From contig JALWTS010000048.1 in assembly GCA_027077805.1 (NCBI GenBank), positions 1 to 64,000 of the forward strand: a stretch of 64,000 nucleotides of DNA, written 5' to 3'. Position 1 is the stretch's first letter. Every line of letters begins with the position of its first letter. Under the pieces are notes generated by a model that saw only the letters and a list, made by a program, of their open reading frames with translations, had not been told where the DNA came from and searched no databases. The translations under genes and the position numbers were made by a program. Below, piece by piece: positions 37,275-47,140 of the stretch. The stretch comes from Gammaproteobacteria bacterium. GTDB lineage: Bacteria; Pseudomonadota; Gammaproteobacteria; JABHGC01.

Positions 37275-37820
37275 ATGGCAGTTTGGAATCAACAGCATTA
37301 TATCCAAGCATGGCATTTTGCCAGTCATGCGCATCAAGGGCAATGTGTGCCAAGCACTGATTCGCCTTACATTCATCATCTAGCAATGGTTGCAATGGAA
37401 GTCATGACGGTAATTGCTACTGAACAAAGCCTTGAACAGCCTGATTTATTAGTACAAGTGGCATTATTGCATGATGTTTTGGAAGATACTGCGACTACCT
37501 ATGAACAATTAGCCCAGAATTTCGGGGTTAATGTTGCCGATGGCGTATTAGCTTTGACTAAAAATACTGCTTTGGCAAAAGCCGAACAAATGCCAGATTC
37601 TTTAACACGCATTCGGCAACAAGCCAAAGAAATTTGTATGGTCAAAATGGCTGATAGAATTACTAATCTACAATCACCCCCTACCCATTGGAATCAGAGC
37701 AAAATACAAGCCTATCACACTGAAGCCAAGTTAATTTATCAGCAATTACATTCTGCTCATTTAGGCTTAGCTAAGCGATTGCAACAAAAAATTCAAGATT
37801 ACCAACAATATATTAAATAA
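37275..37820 (+). CDS. HD-domain hydrolase, MESH1/SpoT-like
   Basis: The 181 residues form a single HD domain. Seen are HHLAMVAMEV, the LLHDVLEDT motif (catalytic HD and ED), and VKMADRITNLQS, the same set as the (p)ppGpp hydrolase domain of SpoT and small MESH1 proteins. It has no synthetase, TGS or ACT domain, so it is a stand-alone small hydrolase. It may remove (p)ppGpp or another pyrophosphorylated nucleotide such as NADPH. It is divergent from the glycosyltransferase and 4 bases ahead of an alpha/beta hydrolase gene. Confidence 0.85.
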   Translation: MAVWNQQHYIQAWHFASHAHQGQCVPSTDSPYIHHLAMVAMEVMTVIATEQSLEQPDLLVQVALLHDVLEDTATTYEQLAQNFGVNVADGVLALTKNTALAKAEQMPDSLTRIRQQAKEICMVKMADRITNLQSPPTHWNQSKIQAYHTEAKLIYQQLHSAHLGLAKRLQQKIQDYQQYIK

Positions 37821-37824
37821 TATT

Positions 37825-38607
37825 ATGTCAGCCGTATCATCAGCCATATCCTTACATTACAAAACCTTAGGTCAAGGTCAGGCTTTGATTATTTTACATG
37901 GTTTGTTTGGTTCTGGTAGTAACTGGTTAAGTATTGCAAAAGCCTTAGCAAATGATTACCAAATTTACTTATTAGATTTACGCAATCATGGCAATTCTCC
38001 CCATGATCCAGTCATGGATTATATGACTATGGCAAATGATGTTGCCAATTTTATTCAGCAACAAAATTTGCTTAAGCCAATTATTTTAGGGCATAGTATG
38101 GGCGGGAAAGTTGCCATGACGTTGGCTTTAACACAAGCAGATATTGCCAAAAATTTTGTCATAGTGGATATTGCCCCTATTCAGTATGCTCATGATTATG
38201 ATGTTATTTTTACCTCACTCGAACAATTAGATTTTAGTCAGATCAAAAACCGTCAACAAGCTGATAAATTACTACAACCTTATTTATCTGATCGAGGCTT
38301 ACGCCAATTTTTATTACAAAACTTAGTCAATGTGAATGGCGGTTATCAATGGCGAATTCCTTTAAATTTTCTATGCCAAAATATGCCAATGATTTTAGAT
38401 TTTCCAAGTTTAAAGGCTTGCTATAATAAACCCATCGCCTTTATTTATGGTGAAATATCGGCTTATCTACCTGAATCAGCAAAACCCGTAATAGCTGACT
38501 ATTTTCCTAAGGCTTGTTATTATAGGATTGCTAATGCGGGGCATTGCTTGCATGTGGAGCAAAAAACTGAATTTTTACAAATTTTAACGCAATATCTTTC
38601 TAAATAG
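37825..38607 (+). CDS. Alpha/beta hydrolase, YbfF-like
   Basis: The 260 residues show the oxyanion-hole motif LHGLFGSGSNW, the nucleophile elbow GHSMGGK (Ser about 92), a late DIAPIQYAHDY and C-terminal NAGHCLHVEQ carrying the catalytic His. The pattern is that of the YbfF esterase family. The substrate is unknown. It is probably co-transcribed with the MESH1-like gene. The argG 5' duplicate begins at its stop codon. Confidence 0.85.
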   Translation: MSAVSSAISLHYKTLGQGQALIILHGLFGSGSNWLSIAKALANDYQIYLLDLRNHGNSPHDPVMDYMTMANDVANFIQQQNLLKPIILGHSMGGKVAMTLALTQADIAKNFVIVDIAPIQYAHDYDVIFTSLEQLDFSQIKNRQQADKLLQPYLSDRGLRQFLLQNLVNVNGGYQWRIPLNFLCQNMPMILDFPSLKACYNKPIAFIYGEISAYLPESAKPVIADYFPKACYYRIANAGHCLHVEQKTEFLQILTQYLSK

Positions 38608-38734
38608 TTTAAAAGAAATCAATCATGAAAGTTAATAAAGTCGTACTTGCCTATTTAGCACGCAACATCTGCAATCTAAGCAATAATTTAAAGGAAATCA
38701 ATCATGAAGGTCAATAAAGTCGTACTTGCCTATT
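38603..38734 (+). repeat. Tandem duplication of the argG start region
   Basis: Segments 38603-38655 and 38682-38734 match over 53 bases with 4 mismatches, offset by 79. Both contain a ribosome site, ATG and the first ten codons of argG ([10 protein letters not shown]). The codon differences are silent (AAA/AAG and GTT/GTC). The right-hand copy is the true argG start. Confidence 0.95.
38625..38717 (+). CDS. Short upstream ORF made by the argG duplication
   Basis: The left copy starts at ATG 38625 with AAAAGAAAT ahead and reads [16 protein letters not shown], then ends at TAA 38715-38717, giving 30 residues. It overlaps the first 14 bases of argG in another frame. Ribosomes that translate it would end just past the argG start and could re-initiate. 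Whether it is translated is not known. Confidence 0.4.
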   Translation: MKVNKVVLAYLARNICNLSNNLKEINHEGQ

Positions 38735-39906
38735 CGGGAGGTTTAGATACCTCAGTCATTTTAAAATGGTTACAGCAAGTGTATCAATGTGAAGTGGTCA
38801 CATTTACCGCTGATATTGGTCAAGGCGAAGAAGTCGAACCCGCAAGAGCGAAAGCGGAACAATTTGGTATTCAGCAGATTTATATTGAAGATTTAACGGA
38901 AGAATTTGTGAAAGATTATGTATTTCCCATGTTTCGAGCCAATGCGATTTATGAGGGCGAATACTTATTAGGCACCTCCATTGCACGGCCATTAATTGCT
39001 AAACGTTTAGTGGAAATTGCTAAAGAAACAGGGGCCAACGCTATTGCACATGGTGCCACAGGTAAAGGCAATGATCAAGTACGGTTTGAACTGGGTGCGT
39101 ATGCTTTATCACCTGATATTAAAGTGATTGCACCGTGGCGAGAATGGGATTTAAATTCACGAGAAAAACTGATGGCTTATGCTAGTGAACATGGTATTCC
39201 TGTTGAAATGACCCAAGGTAAAAAATCACCGTATTCTATGGATGCCAATTTATTGCATATTTCCTATGAAGGCGGACGTTTGGAAGACCCTTGGAATGCC
39301 CCAGACGAATCCATGTGGCGTTGGACAACCTCACCCCAACAAGCCCCGGAACAAGCCCAAGAAATTGAATTAAGCTTTGAAAAAGGTGATGTGGTTGCCA
39401 TTGATGGCGAAGCTAAAACCCCCGCTCAAGTATTAACGGAATTAAACCGTTTAGGTGGTATTCATGGTATTGGGCGTTTAGATATTGTGGAAAATCGTTA
39501 TGTGGGCATGAAATCCAGAGGTTGTTATGAAACCCCAGGGGGAACGATTTTATTAAAAGCTCACCGAGCAATTGAATCTTTAACTTTAGATCGGGAATTA
39601 GCCCATTTAAAAGATGAGCTTATGCCTAAATATGCCAAGTTAATTTATAATGGCTATTGGTTTAGTCCTGAACGTTTAGCATTGCAAACTTTAATTGATC
39701 AATCGCAACAAACCGTCAATGGTAAAGTCAGATGTCAATTATATAAAGGCAGTGTTTCAGTCACAGGTAGAATGTCAGAAACTAATAGTTTATTTGATGA
39801 ATCCATTGCCACTTTTGAAGAAGATCAAGGGGCTTATAATCAACAGGACGCAGAAGGTTTTATTAAACTTAATGCCCTTAGATTGCGTATTGCCAATAAG
39901 TATTAA
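38704..39906 (+). CDS. argG: Argininosuccinate synthase
   Basis: ArgG joins citrulline and aspartate with ATP in arginine synthesis. The 400 residues are full length for the common bacterial type. Seen are the ATP loop [16 protein letters not shown] (about 8-23), [15 protein letters not shown]-type [32 protein letters not shown] and a C-terminal [12 protein letters not shown] 38704 has AAAGGAAAT as its ribosome site. The reaction releases PPi, which HppA or the PPi-phosphofructokinase can use. Confidence 0.97.
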   Translation: MKVNKVVLAYSGGLDTSVILKWLQQVYQCEVVTFTADIGQGEEVEPARAKAEQFGIQQIYIEDLTEEFVKDYVFPMFRANAIYEGEYLLGTSIARPLIAKRLVEIAKETGANAIAHGATGKGNDQVRFELGAYALSPDIKVIAPWREWDLNSREKLMAYASEHGIPVEMTQGKKSPYSMDANLLHISYEGGRLEDPWNAPDESMWRWTTSPQQAPEQAQEIELSFEKGDVVAIDGEAKTPAQVLTELNRLGGIHGIGRLDIVENRYVGMKSRGCYETPGGTILLKAHRAIESLTLDRELAHLKDELMPKYAKLIYNGYWFSPERLALQTLIDQSQQTVNGKVRCQLYKGSVSVTGRMSETNSLFDESIATFEEDQGAYNQQDAEGFIKLNALRLRIANKY

Positions 39907-39929
39907 AAACTACGGTAAGTTTTATAAAC

Positions 39930-40055
39930 TTGTTTATTGAATATTGGCTTATTTTTAGCAGTGCCTTTTTAGCAGCAACTTTACTACCATTTTATTCCGA
40001 AATCCTAGTGGTTGCCACATTGTTGCAACAACCAGAGGCATGGATTTTAATTTGG
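39930..40055 (+). pseudogene. Fragment of a YqaA/VTT-type membrane protein
   Basis: The first 42 codons (from TTG 39930) encode EYWLIFSSAFLAATLLPFYSE followed by a hydrophobic run, closely like the N terminus of YqaA family membrane proteins. Homology stops at the junction with the transposase remnant near 40056, so at least two thirds of the gene is gone. Confidence 0.7.
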
Positions 40056-40199
40056 TTAAATGAACATGAATACCAACGCATTGCTCAATACATTATTGAT
40101 AATCCTAAAAAATGGGCGATGGATAAATTAAATGGTGCTACAGGTAATCGGGTAACGGAACCAATGGCACAGTACAATCATGAGGTATGGATGATATGA
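40056..40199 (+). pseudogene. C-terminal remnant of a REP-associated tyrosine transposase
   Basis: The frame continues from the yqaA fragment as NEHEYQRIAQYIIDNPKKWAMDKLN and ends at VWMI. The E-Y-x2-I-x2-YI-x2-NP-x2-W pattern is the C-terminal signature of IS200-related REP-associated (RAYT) transposases. The catalytic HUH and Tyr regions are missing. It is now fused in frame to the yqaA fragment. Confidence 0.65.
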
Positions 40200-40366
40200 C
40201 CAGAATCACTGAAAATGTCATTGAGGAATTTTGCATTGAACTACTGGAAAAACAGGGCTACGAAACTATCTATGCCCCTGATATTGCCCCCGATAGTGAC
40301 GTAGAATATATTAAGGCATTTATCGATGTGAGTAAACAGCAAATTAGTCAAGAAACTAGTTTTTAA
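40196..40366 (+). pseudogene. hsdR: Remnant of a type I restriction subunit HsdR
   Basis: ATG 40196 opens a 56-residue frame, MTRITENVIEEFCIELLEKQ, then GYETIYAPDIAPDSD. That is the N terminus of type I restriction endonuclease HsdR. Homology ends after about 36 residues; the tail (VEYIKAFIDVSKQQISQ) may be a later piece joined by deletion. No hsdM, hsdS or helicase domain is present. It overlaps the end of pilT by 4 bases. Confidence 0.75.
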
Positions 40367-41442
40367 ACCAAATGCTCTCGCTGCAACATTTCTTGTAATT
40401 CATTAATTTGATTGGAATGACTTAAACAATCTTCTAGCGTGATTTGTTCATCTTTAAGCAAATTGACTAAAGATTGATTCATGGTTTGCATACCAGAACT
40501 CGCTTGACCCGTATGCATAGTAGAATAAATTTGATGCAGGCGACCATCTCGAATTAGATTTCTAATAGGTGGCGTAATGGCTAAGATTTCTAGGGCTAAT
40601 ACCCGTCCTTTACCACTGGCATGAGGAATCAGTTGCTGCCAAATAATGCCTTGTAATACAAATGATAATTGGGTTCTAACTTGGGCTTGTTGATTGGCAG
40701 GGAATACATCAATTAAACGAGTAATGGCTTGAGCGGCAGAATTGGTATGTAAGGTAGCAAAAGTTAAATGTCCTGTTTCTGCCACGGTTAATGTCAATTC
40801 TATGGTATCTAAATCCCGCATCTCACCGACTAATACTACATCAGGGTCTTGTCTTAAAGTAGCACTTAAAGCCTTTTTAAAAGAACGGGTGTCTGAATAA
40901 ACTTCTCGTTGCGAAATTAAGCTGGTTTTATTTTGATGGACGTATTCTATGGGATCTTCAATAGTAACAATATGGCATTTTCTATGGGTATTAATATAAT
41001 CAATCATTGCGGCTAGGGTAGTAGATTTTCCACTACCTGCCGCACCACTAACTAAGACTAAACCATTAGGTAATTCGGAAAATTTTCGGGCAATATCAGG
41101 CAGACCTAAGCTATGAAAGCTTGGAATAGTCGCAGGAAGATAACGAAATGCCCCTGCTAATTTTCCACGCTTTAAAAACAAGTTAGTCCGAAAATAACCC
41201 ATACCTTTGACTTCAAAGGTAAAGTCCATTTCTTGTTTTTGTCGCAGTTGTTGCCATTGATCTTCATTGGTGATGCTCTGACAGAGTTTTAGCATATATT
41301 GTTCCGAGACAATGCCAAAGCGTTCTTCTAAACGACCATCAATGCGAAACATAATCGGACTATCGATGGCAATATGCACATCCGTAGCATTTTCTTGACG
41401 CATTCGTTTCGCAATGTCTGGAAATGCTAAAGTAATACCCAT
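40363..41442 (-). CDS. pilT: Type IV pilus retraction ATPase, PilT family
   Basis: PilT powers pilus retraction and twitching. The 359 residues carry Walker A as GAAGSGKSTT (GPTGSGKST in most), the Asp box IVTIEDPIEYVH, Walker B DPDVVLVGEMRDLDTI and the His box ETGHLTFATLHTNSA, then the PilT-type STMHTGQASSGMQTMNQSL. It is closer to PilT than PilU but is likely a paralogue, as no pilT-pilU pair is present. It lies 7 bases downstream of bfr on the same strand. Confidence 0.88.
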   Translation of the reverse strand: MGITLAFPDIAKRMRQENATDVHIAIDSPIMFRIDGRLEERFGIVSEQYMLKLCQSITNEDQWQQLRQKQEMDFTFEVKGMGYFRTNLFLKRGKLAGAFRYLPATIPSFHSLGLPDIARKFSELPNGLVLVSGAAGSGKSTTLAAMIDYINTHRKCHIVTIEDPIEYVHQNKTSLISQREVYSDTRSFKKALSATLRQDPDVVLVGEMRDLDTIELTLTVAETGHLTFATLHTNSAAQAITRLIDVFPANQQAQVRTQLSFVLQGIIWQQLIPHASGKGRVLALEILAITPPIRNLIRDGRLHQIYSTMHTGQASSGMQTMNQSLVNLLKDEQITLEDCLSHSNQINELQEMLQREHLV

Positions 41443-41449
41443 TAATTGC

Positions 41450-41914
41450 TCACATCATGCTTTGCAGATAATTTTTAAGGCCAACTTTGTCAACAAGGTC
41501 TAATTGGGTTTCTAACCAATCAATATGTTGTTCTTCGCTTTCTAAAATATGTTCAAAAAGTTCTCTAGAAACATAATCCTGACATGATTCACAATGGGCA
41601 ATGGCTTCTCTTAATAAAGGCACGGCTATTAATTCGAGTTTGAGATCATTGTCCAACATTTCCTTGGTGTCTTCACCAATTAATAATTTTCCTATATCTT
41701 GTAGGTTAGGCAAACCGTCTAAAAATAAAATACGTTCAATCAGTTGATCCGCATGTTTCATCTCATCAATAGATTCTTGATATTCTTTTTCATTTAATTT
41801 ATTTAGACCCCAATTTTTATACATTTTAGCATGTAGAAAATATTGGTTAATGGCAGCAAGTTCATTTTTTAGAGCGAGATTCAAGTATTCAATAACTTTA
41901 TCATTTCCTTTCAT
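41450..41914 (-). CDS. bfr: Bacterioferritin
   Basis: Bfr stores iron in a haem-containing 24-mer. The 154 residues hold the full diiron centre: Glu18, Glu51 and His54 (IDEMKHADQ), Glu94 region and EEQHIDWLE (Glu/His). The haem ligand Met52 is in the same IDEMKHADQ motif. Two Cys in HCESCQD are not usual ligands. It is one of two genes reading towards the graveyard, separated from hppA by a strong terminator. Confidence 0.96.
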   Translation of the reverse strand: MKGNDKVIEYLNLALKNELAAINQYFLHAKMYKNWGLNKLNEKEYQESIDEMKHADQLIERILFLDGLPNLQDIGKLLIGEDTKEMLDNDLKLELIAVPLLREAIAHCESCQDYVSRELFEHILESEEQHIDWLETQLDLVDKVGLKNYLQSMM

Positions 41915-41982
41915 AGTAACACCTTTTGGTTATAAATTTGAATTAAGACTAAGAATAGTTTAAGAATGCGGAAATTGGTAGC

Positions 41983-42016
41983 AAAAAAAATCCCCATCCA
42001 GTAATCGAATGGGGAT
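41983..42016 (-). terminator. Rho-independent terminator after hppA
   Basis: ATCCCCAT (41990-41997) pairs with ATGGGGAT (42009-42016) with an 11-base loop. Read on the minus strand it runs into eight T. It ends the pfp-hppA operon. Confidence 0.92.
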
Positions 42017-42049
42017 AAATGGAGAGTATATTACTTTGGCGTAATAACA

Positions 42050-44065
42050 TTACAAGGCAGGCACAATTAATAATGCCACAATATTGATGATTTTAATCAA
42101 AGGATTGATGGCAGGACCTGCGGTATCTTTATAGGGATCACCTACCGTATCACCTGTTACCGCTGCTTTATGGGTTTCAGAACCTTTACCGCCATGATTA
42201 CCATCTTCAATATATTTCTTGGCATTATCCCACGCACCACCGCCCGTGGTCATAGAGATAGCAACAAATAAACCCGTAACAATCGAACCGATTAACAAGC
42301 CACCTAAAGCCTCTTTACCTAAAATTACCCCAACTAAAATTGGAATAATAATGGGCAATAAGGATGGTAACATCATTTCTTTAATCGCTGCTTGAGTTAA
42401 CATGTCCACTGCTTTAGAATAATCAGGTTTGGCTTCGCCTTCCATAATCCCTTTGATTTCTTTAAATTGACGGCGTACTTCTTCTACGACAGAACCTGCG
42501 GCACGACCGACAGCTTCCATTGCTAAGGCACCAAATAGATAAGGAATTAAACCTCCAATAAATAAACCAATAATTACATTATGATCCGATAATTGAAACA
42601 TAATATTACCCGCATTGTGAGTATAATCTGCAAATAATACTAAAGTTGCTAATCCTGCCGAACCAATCGCATACCCTTTGGTAACGGCTTTAGTCGTATT
42701 CCCAACGGCATCTAAAGGATCCGTAATATCACGAATATTATTGGGTAATTCTGCCATTTCTGCAATCCCACCTGCATTATCCGTAATTGGACCATAAGCG
42801 TCTAAGGCCACAATAATGCCTGTCATGGATAACATGGCCGTTGCCGCAATGGCAATGCCATATAAACCCGCAAAGGAATGTGCAATAAAAATACTGGCAC
42901 AAACGGCTAATACTGGAGCAGCAGTTGATTTCATAGAAACCCCTAAACCCGCAATTACATTAGTCCCATGACCAGTGGTTGAGGCTTCGGCAATATGGCG
43001 TACTGGATGATATTCTGTCGCAGTATAATATTCTGTGATCACTACCATGGCCGCAGTTAAGGCTAAACCAATTAAAGATGCCATATAAATGGATAGGCTT
43101 GAAACGGTTTGACCATCGATTTGTATGGAATCACCTAACATATAAGTGGTAACAGGATAAAACGCAATCGCAGATAATCCCCCTGAAATAATCACCCCTT
43201 TATATAAGGCTTTCATAATTTTGCCATCTAGTTCGACTTTAACAAAATAAGTACCAATAATTGACGCAATAATTGAAACACCACCTAATACTAGTGGATA
43301 GGTAACCGCAATTTCACCCACTCCTTTTAATAGTAATGTTCCTAATAACATGGTCGCAACAATGGTAACGGCATATGTTTCAAATAAATCTGCCGCCATA
43401 CCTGCACAATCACCCACATTATCCCCTACATTATCGGCAATGACCGCAGGATTGCGAGGATCATCTTCAGGAATGCCTGCTTCGACTTTACCCACTAAGT
43501 CCGCACCAACATCCGCCCCTTTAGTAAAAATCCCCCCCCCTAATCGGGCAAAGATTGAGATTAAAGACCCACCAAATGCTAAACCAACTAATGGATGTAC
43601 AGGGTCTTCTACCCCAAACATTACTAATAAAGCATAATAGCCTGCGACCCCTAATAGTCCTAAACCAACCACTAATAATCCTGTAATCGCACCACCACGA
43701 AATGCCACTTGAAATGCGGCATTGATACCACTATACGCTGCTTGAGCAGTACGGGAATTAGCACGAACTGAAATATTCATACCAATATAACCTGCCGCAG
43801 CCGAAGCAAGTGCCCCAATGGCAAAGCCAATGGCAGTGAAGGCATCTAAAAAGATAAAGATTAATGCAAATAAAATCATCCCTACAACTAAAATTGTTGT
43901 GTATTGACGGTTTAAATAAGCACTCGCGCCTTCTTGAATTGCTTGACCAATGACCATCATTTTTTCATTACCCGCAGATTGGGCAGTAATCCACTGGATT
44001 GAAACCATTCCATAAAATAGTGCCATTATTGCGGCACCAAGTGCAAATAGTATTTCCATTGACAT
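42050..44065 (-). CDS. hppA: Proton-translocating membrane pyrophosphatase
   Basis: HppA hydrolyses PPi and pumps ions across the membrane. The 671 residues have about 16 helices. Seen are the catalytic loops [31 protein letters not shown] (acidic motif 1), [19 protein letters not shown], and [19 protein letters not shown]. The potassium-determining segment reads [15 protein letters not shown]. Lys and Thr at these sites are typical of K+-independent H+-pumps. It is the last gene of pfp/small ORF/hppA. It may also run in reverse and make PPi from the proton gradient. Confidence 0.97.
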   Translation of the reverse strand: MSMEILFALGAAIMALFYGMVSIQWITAQSAGNEKMMVIGQAIQEGASAYLNRQYTTILVVGMILFALIFIFLDAFTAIGFAIGALASAAAGYIGMNISVRANSRTAQAAYSGINAAFQVAFRGGAITGLLVVGLGLLGVAGYYALLVMFGVEDPVHPLVGLAFGGSLISIFARLGGGIFTKGADVGADLVGKVEAGIPEDDPRNPAVIADNVGDNVGDCAGMAADLFETYAVTIVATMLLGTLLLKGVGEIAVTYPLVLGGVSIIASIIGTYFVKVELDGKIMKALYKGVIISGGLSAIAFYPVTTYMLGDSIQIDGQTVSSLSIYMASLIGLALTAAMVVITEYYTATEYHPVRHIAEASTTGHGTNVIAGLGVSMKSTAAPVLAVCASIFIAHSFAGLYGIAIAATAMLSMTGIIVALDAYGPITDNAGGIAEMAELPNNIRDITDPLDAVGNTTKAVTKGYAIGSAGLATLVLFADYTHNAGNIMFQLSDHNVIIGLFIGGLIPYLFGALAMEAVGRAAGSVVEEVRRQFKEIKGIMEGEAKPDYSKAVDMLTQAAIKEMMLPSLLPIIIPILVGVILGKEALGGLLIGSIVTGLFVAISMTTGGGAWDNAKKYIEDGNHGGKGSETHKAAVTGDTVGDPYKDTAGPAINPLIKIINIVALLIVPAL

Positions 44066-44083
44066 AGTTTAATTTCCCCTAAT

Positions 44084-44278
44084 TTAATATTTAAATGTTT
44101 GACCTAGACCAAAGCCAAAGGCTGTGCCTAAATGCAACGCTTGGATTGATTTATTAGTGCTGGTTACGCCATGTTCTTGTTGGGTTTCCGCTAAAATCGG
44201 GCGTGTGGCATTGCGATTATAACCATTTCCAAATTGTAGTTGAATTTTGAGCAATTCTTTCGCTTTTTCTAAGGTCAT
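44084..44278 (-). CDS. Small protein between pfp and hppA
   Basis: The 64 residues read TLEKAKELLKIQLQFGNGYNRNATRPILAE, QQEHG and a C-terminal GTAFGFGLGQTF. It has no Cys or membrane segment. I do not know a function. It lies 6 bases after the pfp stop and 18 bases before hppA on the same strand, so it is in the operon, and helix-forming N-terminal and Gly/Phe-rich C-terminal parts suggest a small partner of the PPi enzymes. That is inference from position only. Confidence 0.65.
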   Translation of the reverse strand: MTLEKAKELLKIQLQFGNGYNRNATRPILAETQQEHGVTSTNKSIQALHLGTAFGFGLGQTFKY

Positions 44279-44284
44279 GGTTAA

Positions 44285-45553
44285 TTACTTCTTGATTTCA
44301 AAAGTAGTGTCTAGCTTTTTGGGCACACCAGCATTTTTTAAAGTAACATACTGTGGTAAACCATTTTTATAAGGAGGATAATCTTCACCTTGGATTAATG
44401 GTTGTAAATAACGACGACAGGCATCCGTAATACCAAAACCGTCTTCACTAATATATTCAGCGGGCATCATTTTTTCCACATTGGCCACATCAGCCAGATT
44501 GGCATGACCGATTTTCCATTCATAAGGCTCATCAGACACTCGATCTACGGTAGGCATCACGGCATTATTACCTGCAATTGCTAATTCTACGGCAGCTTTA
44601 CCCAATTCATAGGCTTGATCCACATCGGTTTTAGACGCAATATGACGAGCCGAACGTTGTAAATAATCTGCAACGGCCCAGTGATATTTATAACCTAAAT
44701 TATCTTTCACTAATTGTGCAACTACTGGTGCCACCCCACCAAGTTGGGCATGACCAAAGGCATCTTTACCCCCTGCTTCGGCTAAAAATTGCCCTTCCGT
44801 ATTGCGTACACCTTCAGACACCACAATGGAACAATAGCCATAGGTTTTTACCGCATGATCCACTTTCGCTAAGAACTTTTCTTGGTTAAAAGTAACTTCA
44901 GGAAATAAAATAATATGAGGGGCATCGCCTTCTTTTTCACACGCTAAACCCCCTGCTGCGGCAATCCATCCCGCATGACGACCCATGACTTCCATAACAA
45001 AGATTTTAGTGGAAGTTTTTGCCATTGATGCCACATCAAAGCTGGCTTCACGAATCGAAACCGCCACATATTTTGCCACAGAGCCAAAGCCAGGACAGTT
45101 ATCAGTAATCGGTAAATCATTGTCAACGGTCTTAGGAATCCCCACACAAGTAATGGGATAACCTAGTTTTTCGCCAATTTGTGATACTTTATGCGAGGTA
45201 TCTTGAGAATCGCCCCCACCATTATAGAAAAAATAACCGATATTATGGGCTTTAAATACTTCAATTAAACGCTCATATTCGGCTTTGCTTTCATCTAAAC
45301 CTTTGAGTTTGTGACGACAAGAACCAAATGCTCCTGATGGTGTGTGGCGTAAAGCCGCAATATCTGCATCGGATTCTTGGCTAGTATCAATTAAATCTTC
45401 GGTTAATGCCCCGATAATACCATTCCGTCCTGCATAGACATTCGCAATTTTATCCGTATGTTTTCTAGCCGTTTCAATAACACCACATGCTGAGGCATTA
45501 ATGACTGCTGTTACACCACCTGATTGGGCGTAAAAAGCATTTTTTGGACTCAT
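44285..45553 (-). CDS. pfp: Pyrophosphate-dependent 6-phosphofructokinase
   Basis: This enzyme reversibly phosphorylates fructose 6-phosphate with PPi in place of ATP. The 422 residues fit the methylotroph/sulfur-oxidiser type. Seen are the substrate motif YNGGGDSQDT (an acidic/Ser pattern typical of PPi types; ATP types have GGDGS), GIPKTVDNDLP (catalytic Asp) and VMGRHAGWIAAAGGLA. It heads an operon with hppA. Some PPi-PFKs of this group also act on sedoheptulose 7-phosphate or ribulose 5-phosphate in the Calvin cycle; whether this one does is not seen. Confidence 0.95.
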   Translation of the reverse strand: MSPKNAFYAQSGGVTAVINASACGVIETARKHTDKIANVYAGRNGIIGALTEDLIDTSQESDADIAALRHTPSGAFGSCRHKLKGLDESKAEYERLIEVFKAHNIGYFFYNGGGDSQDTSHKVSQIGEKLGYPITCVGIPKTVDNDLPITDNCPGFGSVAKYVAVSIREASFDVASMAKTSTKIFVMEVMGRHAGWIAAAGGLACEKEGDAPHIILFPEVTFNQEKFLAKVDHAVKTYGYCSIVVSEGVRNTEGQFLAEAGGKDAFGHAQLGGVAPVVAQLVKDNLGYKYHWAVADYLQRSARHIASKTDVDQAYELGKAAVELAIAGNNAVMPTVDRVSDEPYEWKIGHANLADVANVEKMMPAEYISEDGFGITDACRRYLQPLIQGEDYPPYKNGLPQYVTLKNAGVPKKLDTTFEIKK

Positions 45554-45923
45554 TCGTTTTCGCTCCTGTTGTTAGTAAAAAATAAAATAAAAATAGTAGT
45601 TGGCTTTGTGATTGCCGTTTGAGATTGCAATAAAATGACAATTTTCATAATGATTACAGAGGGTAAGACAGGGAGGAAGTTAAGTTTCGAGACGTGCTTA
45701 ATTTGATTTGGGTATAAGCAACTTTTTTTGAAATTTCAGTAGGATAGCCTTTTTTTAGGAGAAAATTTGCCATCCAGAATTGATTGTTATTTCTATCAAC
45801 AATACTCATAAAAATCACAACTTGAAAATTAAGTGTGGCTATTGTAACCAAATTGTGGTTTATTTACCAGTTGTCTTTGGGTTGAGTCATATTTATTTAT
45901 AAAGCATCCGTTTTTACGCTAAC
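45554..45923. other. 370-base intergenic region before pfp
   Basis: This gap between the pfp start and the hemW end contains the pfp promoter region. Several AT-rich runs are present, and a 65-codon minus-strand frame (45654-45851) has no ribosome site or recognisable product. No repeat, tRNA or known RNA motif is seen. Confidence 0.6.
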
Positions 45924-47078
45924 TCATAAAAACGCCAGCAAAAGCTGATTCAAAAACTGCCAACCTTGAGTCGTTGTCGTAATCGTCTCACCATGTTGCT
46001 GTAAATACCCTTGTTGCATTAATTGCTTGATTTTGGGTTGGTAGCTTTTATAGTCTAAACCTGTTGTTTGAGTAAAATTTTTAATATCAAAGCCTTGTTT
46101 TAGTCTTAGGTGATTTAACATAAACTCAAATACAATCTCTTGAGCATTGTTTGGGATGCTTAGGGTTTTTTGTTCGCTTAATCCTTGCTCAGTGCCTGCC
46201 TTGTCAATAAAACTGGTAGGATGTTTAGTTTTTGAAAAACGGTGGATTTGTTGCTTGTAAGTTAATTTGCTATGGGCTCCTGCCCCAATGCCTAAGTAAT
46301 CACCAAATTGCCAGTAGTTTAGATTATGTTGGCATTGATAATTGGCTTGACTATACGTAGAAACTTCATATTGTCGATACCCTGCTTGTTGTAATCGTTG
46401 TTGGCATTGGGTTTGTTGTTGCCATTGTTGTTCATCCGTTGGTTGGCTAGGAGGGTTATGGTAAAAATAAGTATTGGGTTCTATGGTGAGCTGGTAATGT
46501 GAAATATGCGTGGGTTGTAGCGCAATAGCAGTATTAATGTCTAATAGTGCTTGTTCAGTAGTTTGTTGTGGTAAAGCAAACATTAGGTCTAAATTTATAT
46601 TGCGAAAACCTGCTTGTTTTGCCATCAAGACGGCTTGGTGAATTTGTTGACTGTTGTGAATACGACCTAGTTGTTGTAGTTGCTGGTTATTAAAGCTTTG
46701 TGCACCTATGGATAAACGATTGATACCAATTTGATAATACTCAATAAAACGCTGGGCTTCCGCCGTGCCGGGGTTGGCTTCTAACGTAATTTCTAAGTTA
46801 TCTGTAAAAGTAATGGTAGACTTAATTTGCTCTAATAACCATAATAGCCCTTGGGCTGAGATTAAACTCGGCGTGCCACCACCAAAAAATATACTGCTTA
46901 ATTGACGATTTTGCACGAATGGGAGAGAATAGGCAAAATCTTGCCATAAGGCTTGTAAATAGGCTTGTTCAGGCAAGGTTTGTTTTAATGGATGTGAATT
47001 AAAATCACAATAAGGACATTTTTTCACACACCAGGGTAGGTGAATGTATAAGCTAAAATTAGTTGGAGTGGATAACAT
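45924..47078 (-). CDS. hemW: HemW-type radical SAM haem chaperone
   Basis: HemW binds haem and helps insert it into respiratory proteins; it lacks coproporphyrinogen oxidase activity. ATG 47078 gives 384 residues; the frame is also open from a TTG two codons earlier. The radical SAM motif is CVKKCPYCDFNSH with C-x3-C-x2-C (Cys 17, 21, 24). The fourth nearby Cys of true HemN is absent. Further motifs are IFFGGGTPSLI, LEANPGT, RLSIGAQSFN and NLDLMFALPQQT. The real HemN is encoded at 62.2 kb. Confidence 0.9.
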   Translation of the reverse strand: MLSTPTNFSLYIHLPWCVKKCPYCDFNSHPLKQTLPEQAYLQALWQDFAYSLPFVQNRQLSSIFFGGGTPSLISAQGLLWLLEQIKSTITFTDNLEITLEANPGTAEAQRFIEYYQIGINRLSIGAQSFNNQQLQQLGRIHNSQQIHQAVLMAKQAGFRNINLDLMFALPQQTTEQALLDINTAIALQPTHISHYQLTIEPNTYFYHNPPSQPTDEQQWQQQTQCQQRLQQAGYRQYEVSTYSQANYQCQHNLNYWQFGDYLGIGAGAHSKLTYKQQIHRFSKTKHPTSFIDKAGTEQGLSEQKTLSIPNNAQEIVFEFMLNHLRLKQGFDIKNFTQTTGLDYKSYQPKIKQLMQQGYLQQHGETITTTTQGWQFLNQLLLAFL

Positions 47079-47140
47079 AGACAATTAATAATATCCTATA
47101 GTGATATTAAGTAAAGATTAAAGATTTTATTGATATTAAT

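Noticed and set aside
39695-39940. 81-codon plus-strand frame over the end of argG
   Set aside because: A shadow of argG in another frame.
45654-45851. 65-codon minus-strand frame before pfp
   Set aside because: No ribosome site, no recognisable product, and the base composition is that of intergenic DNA.
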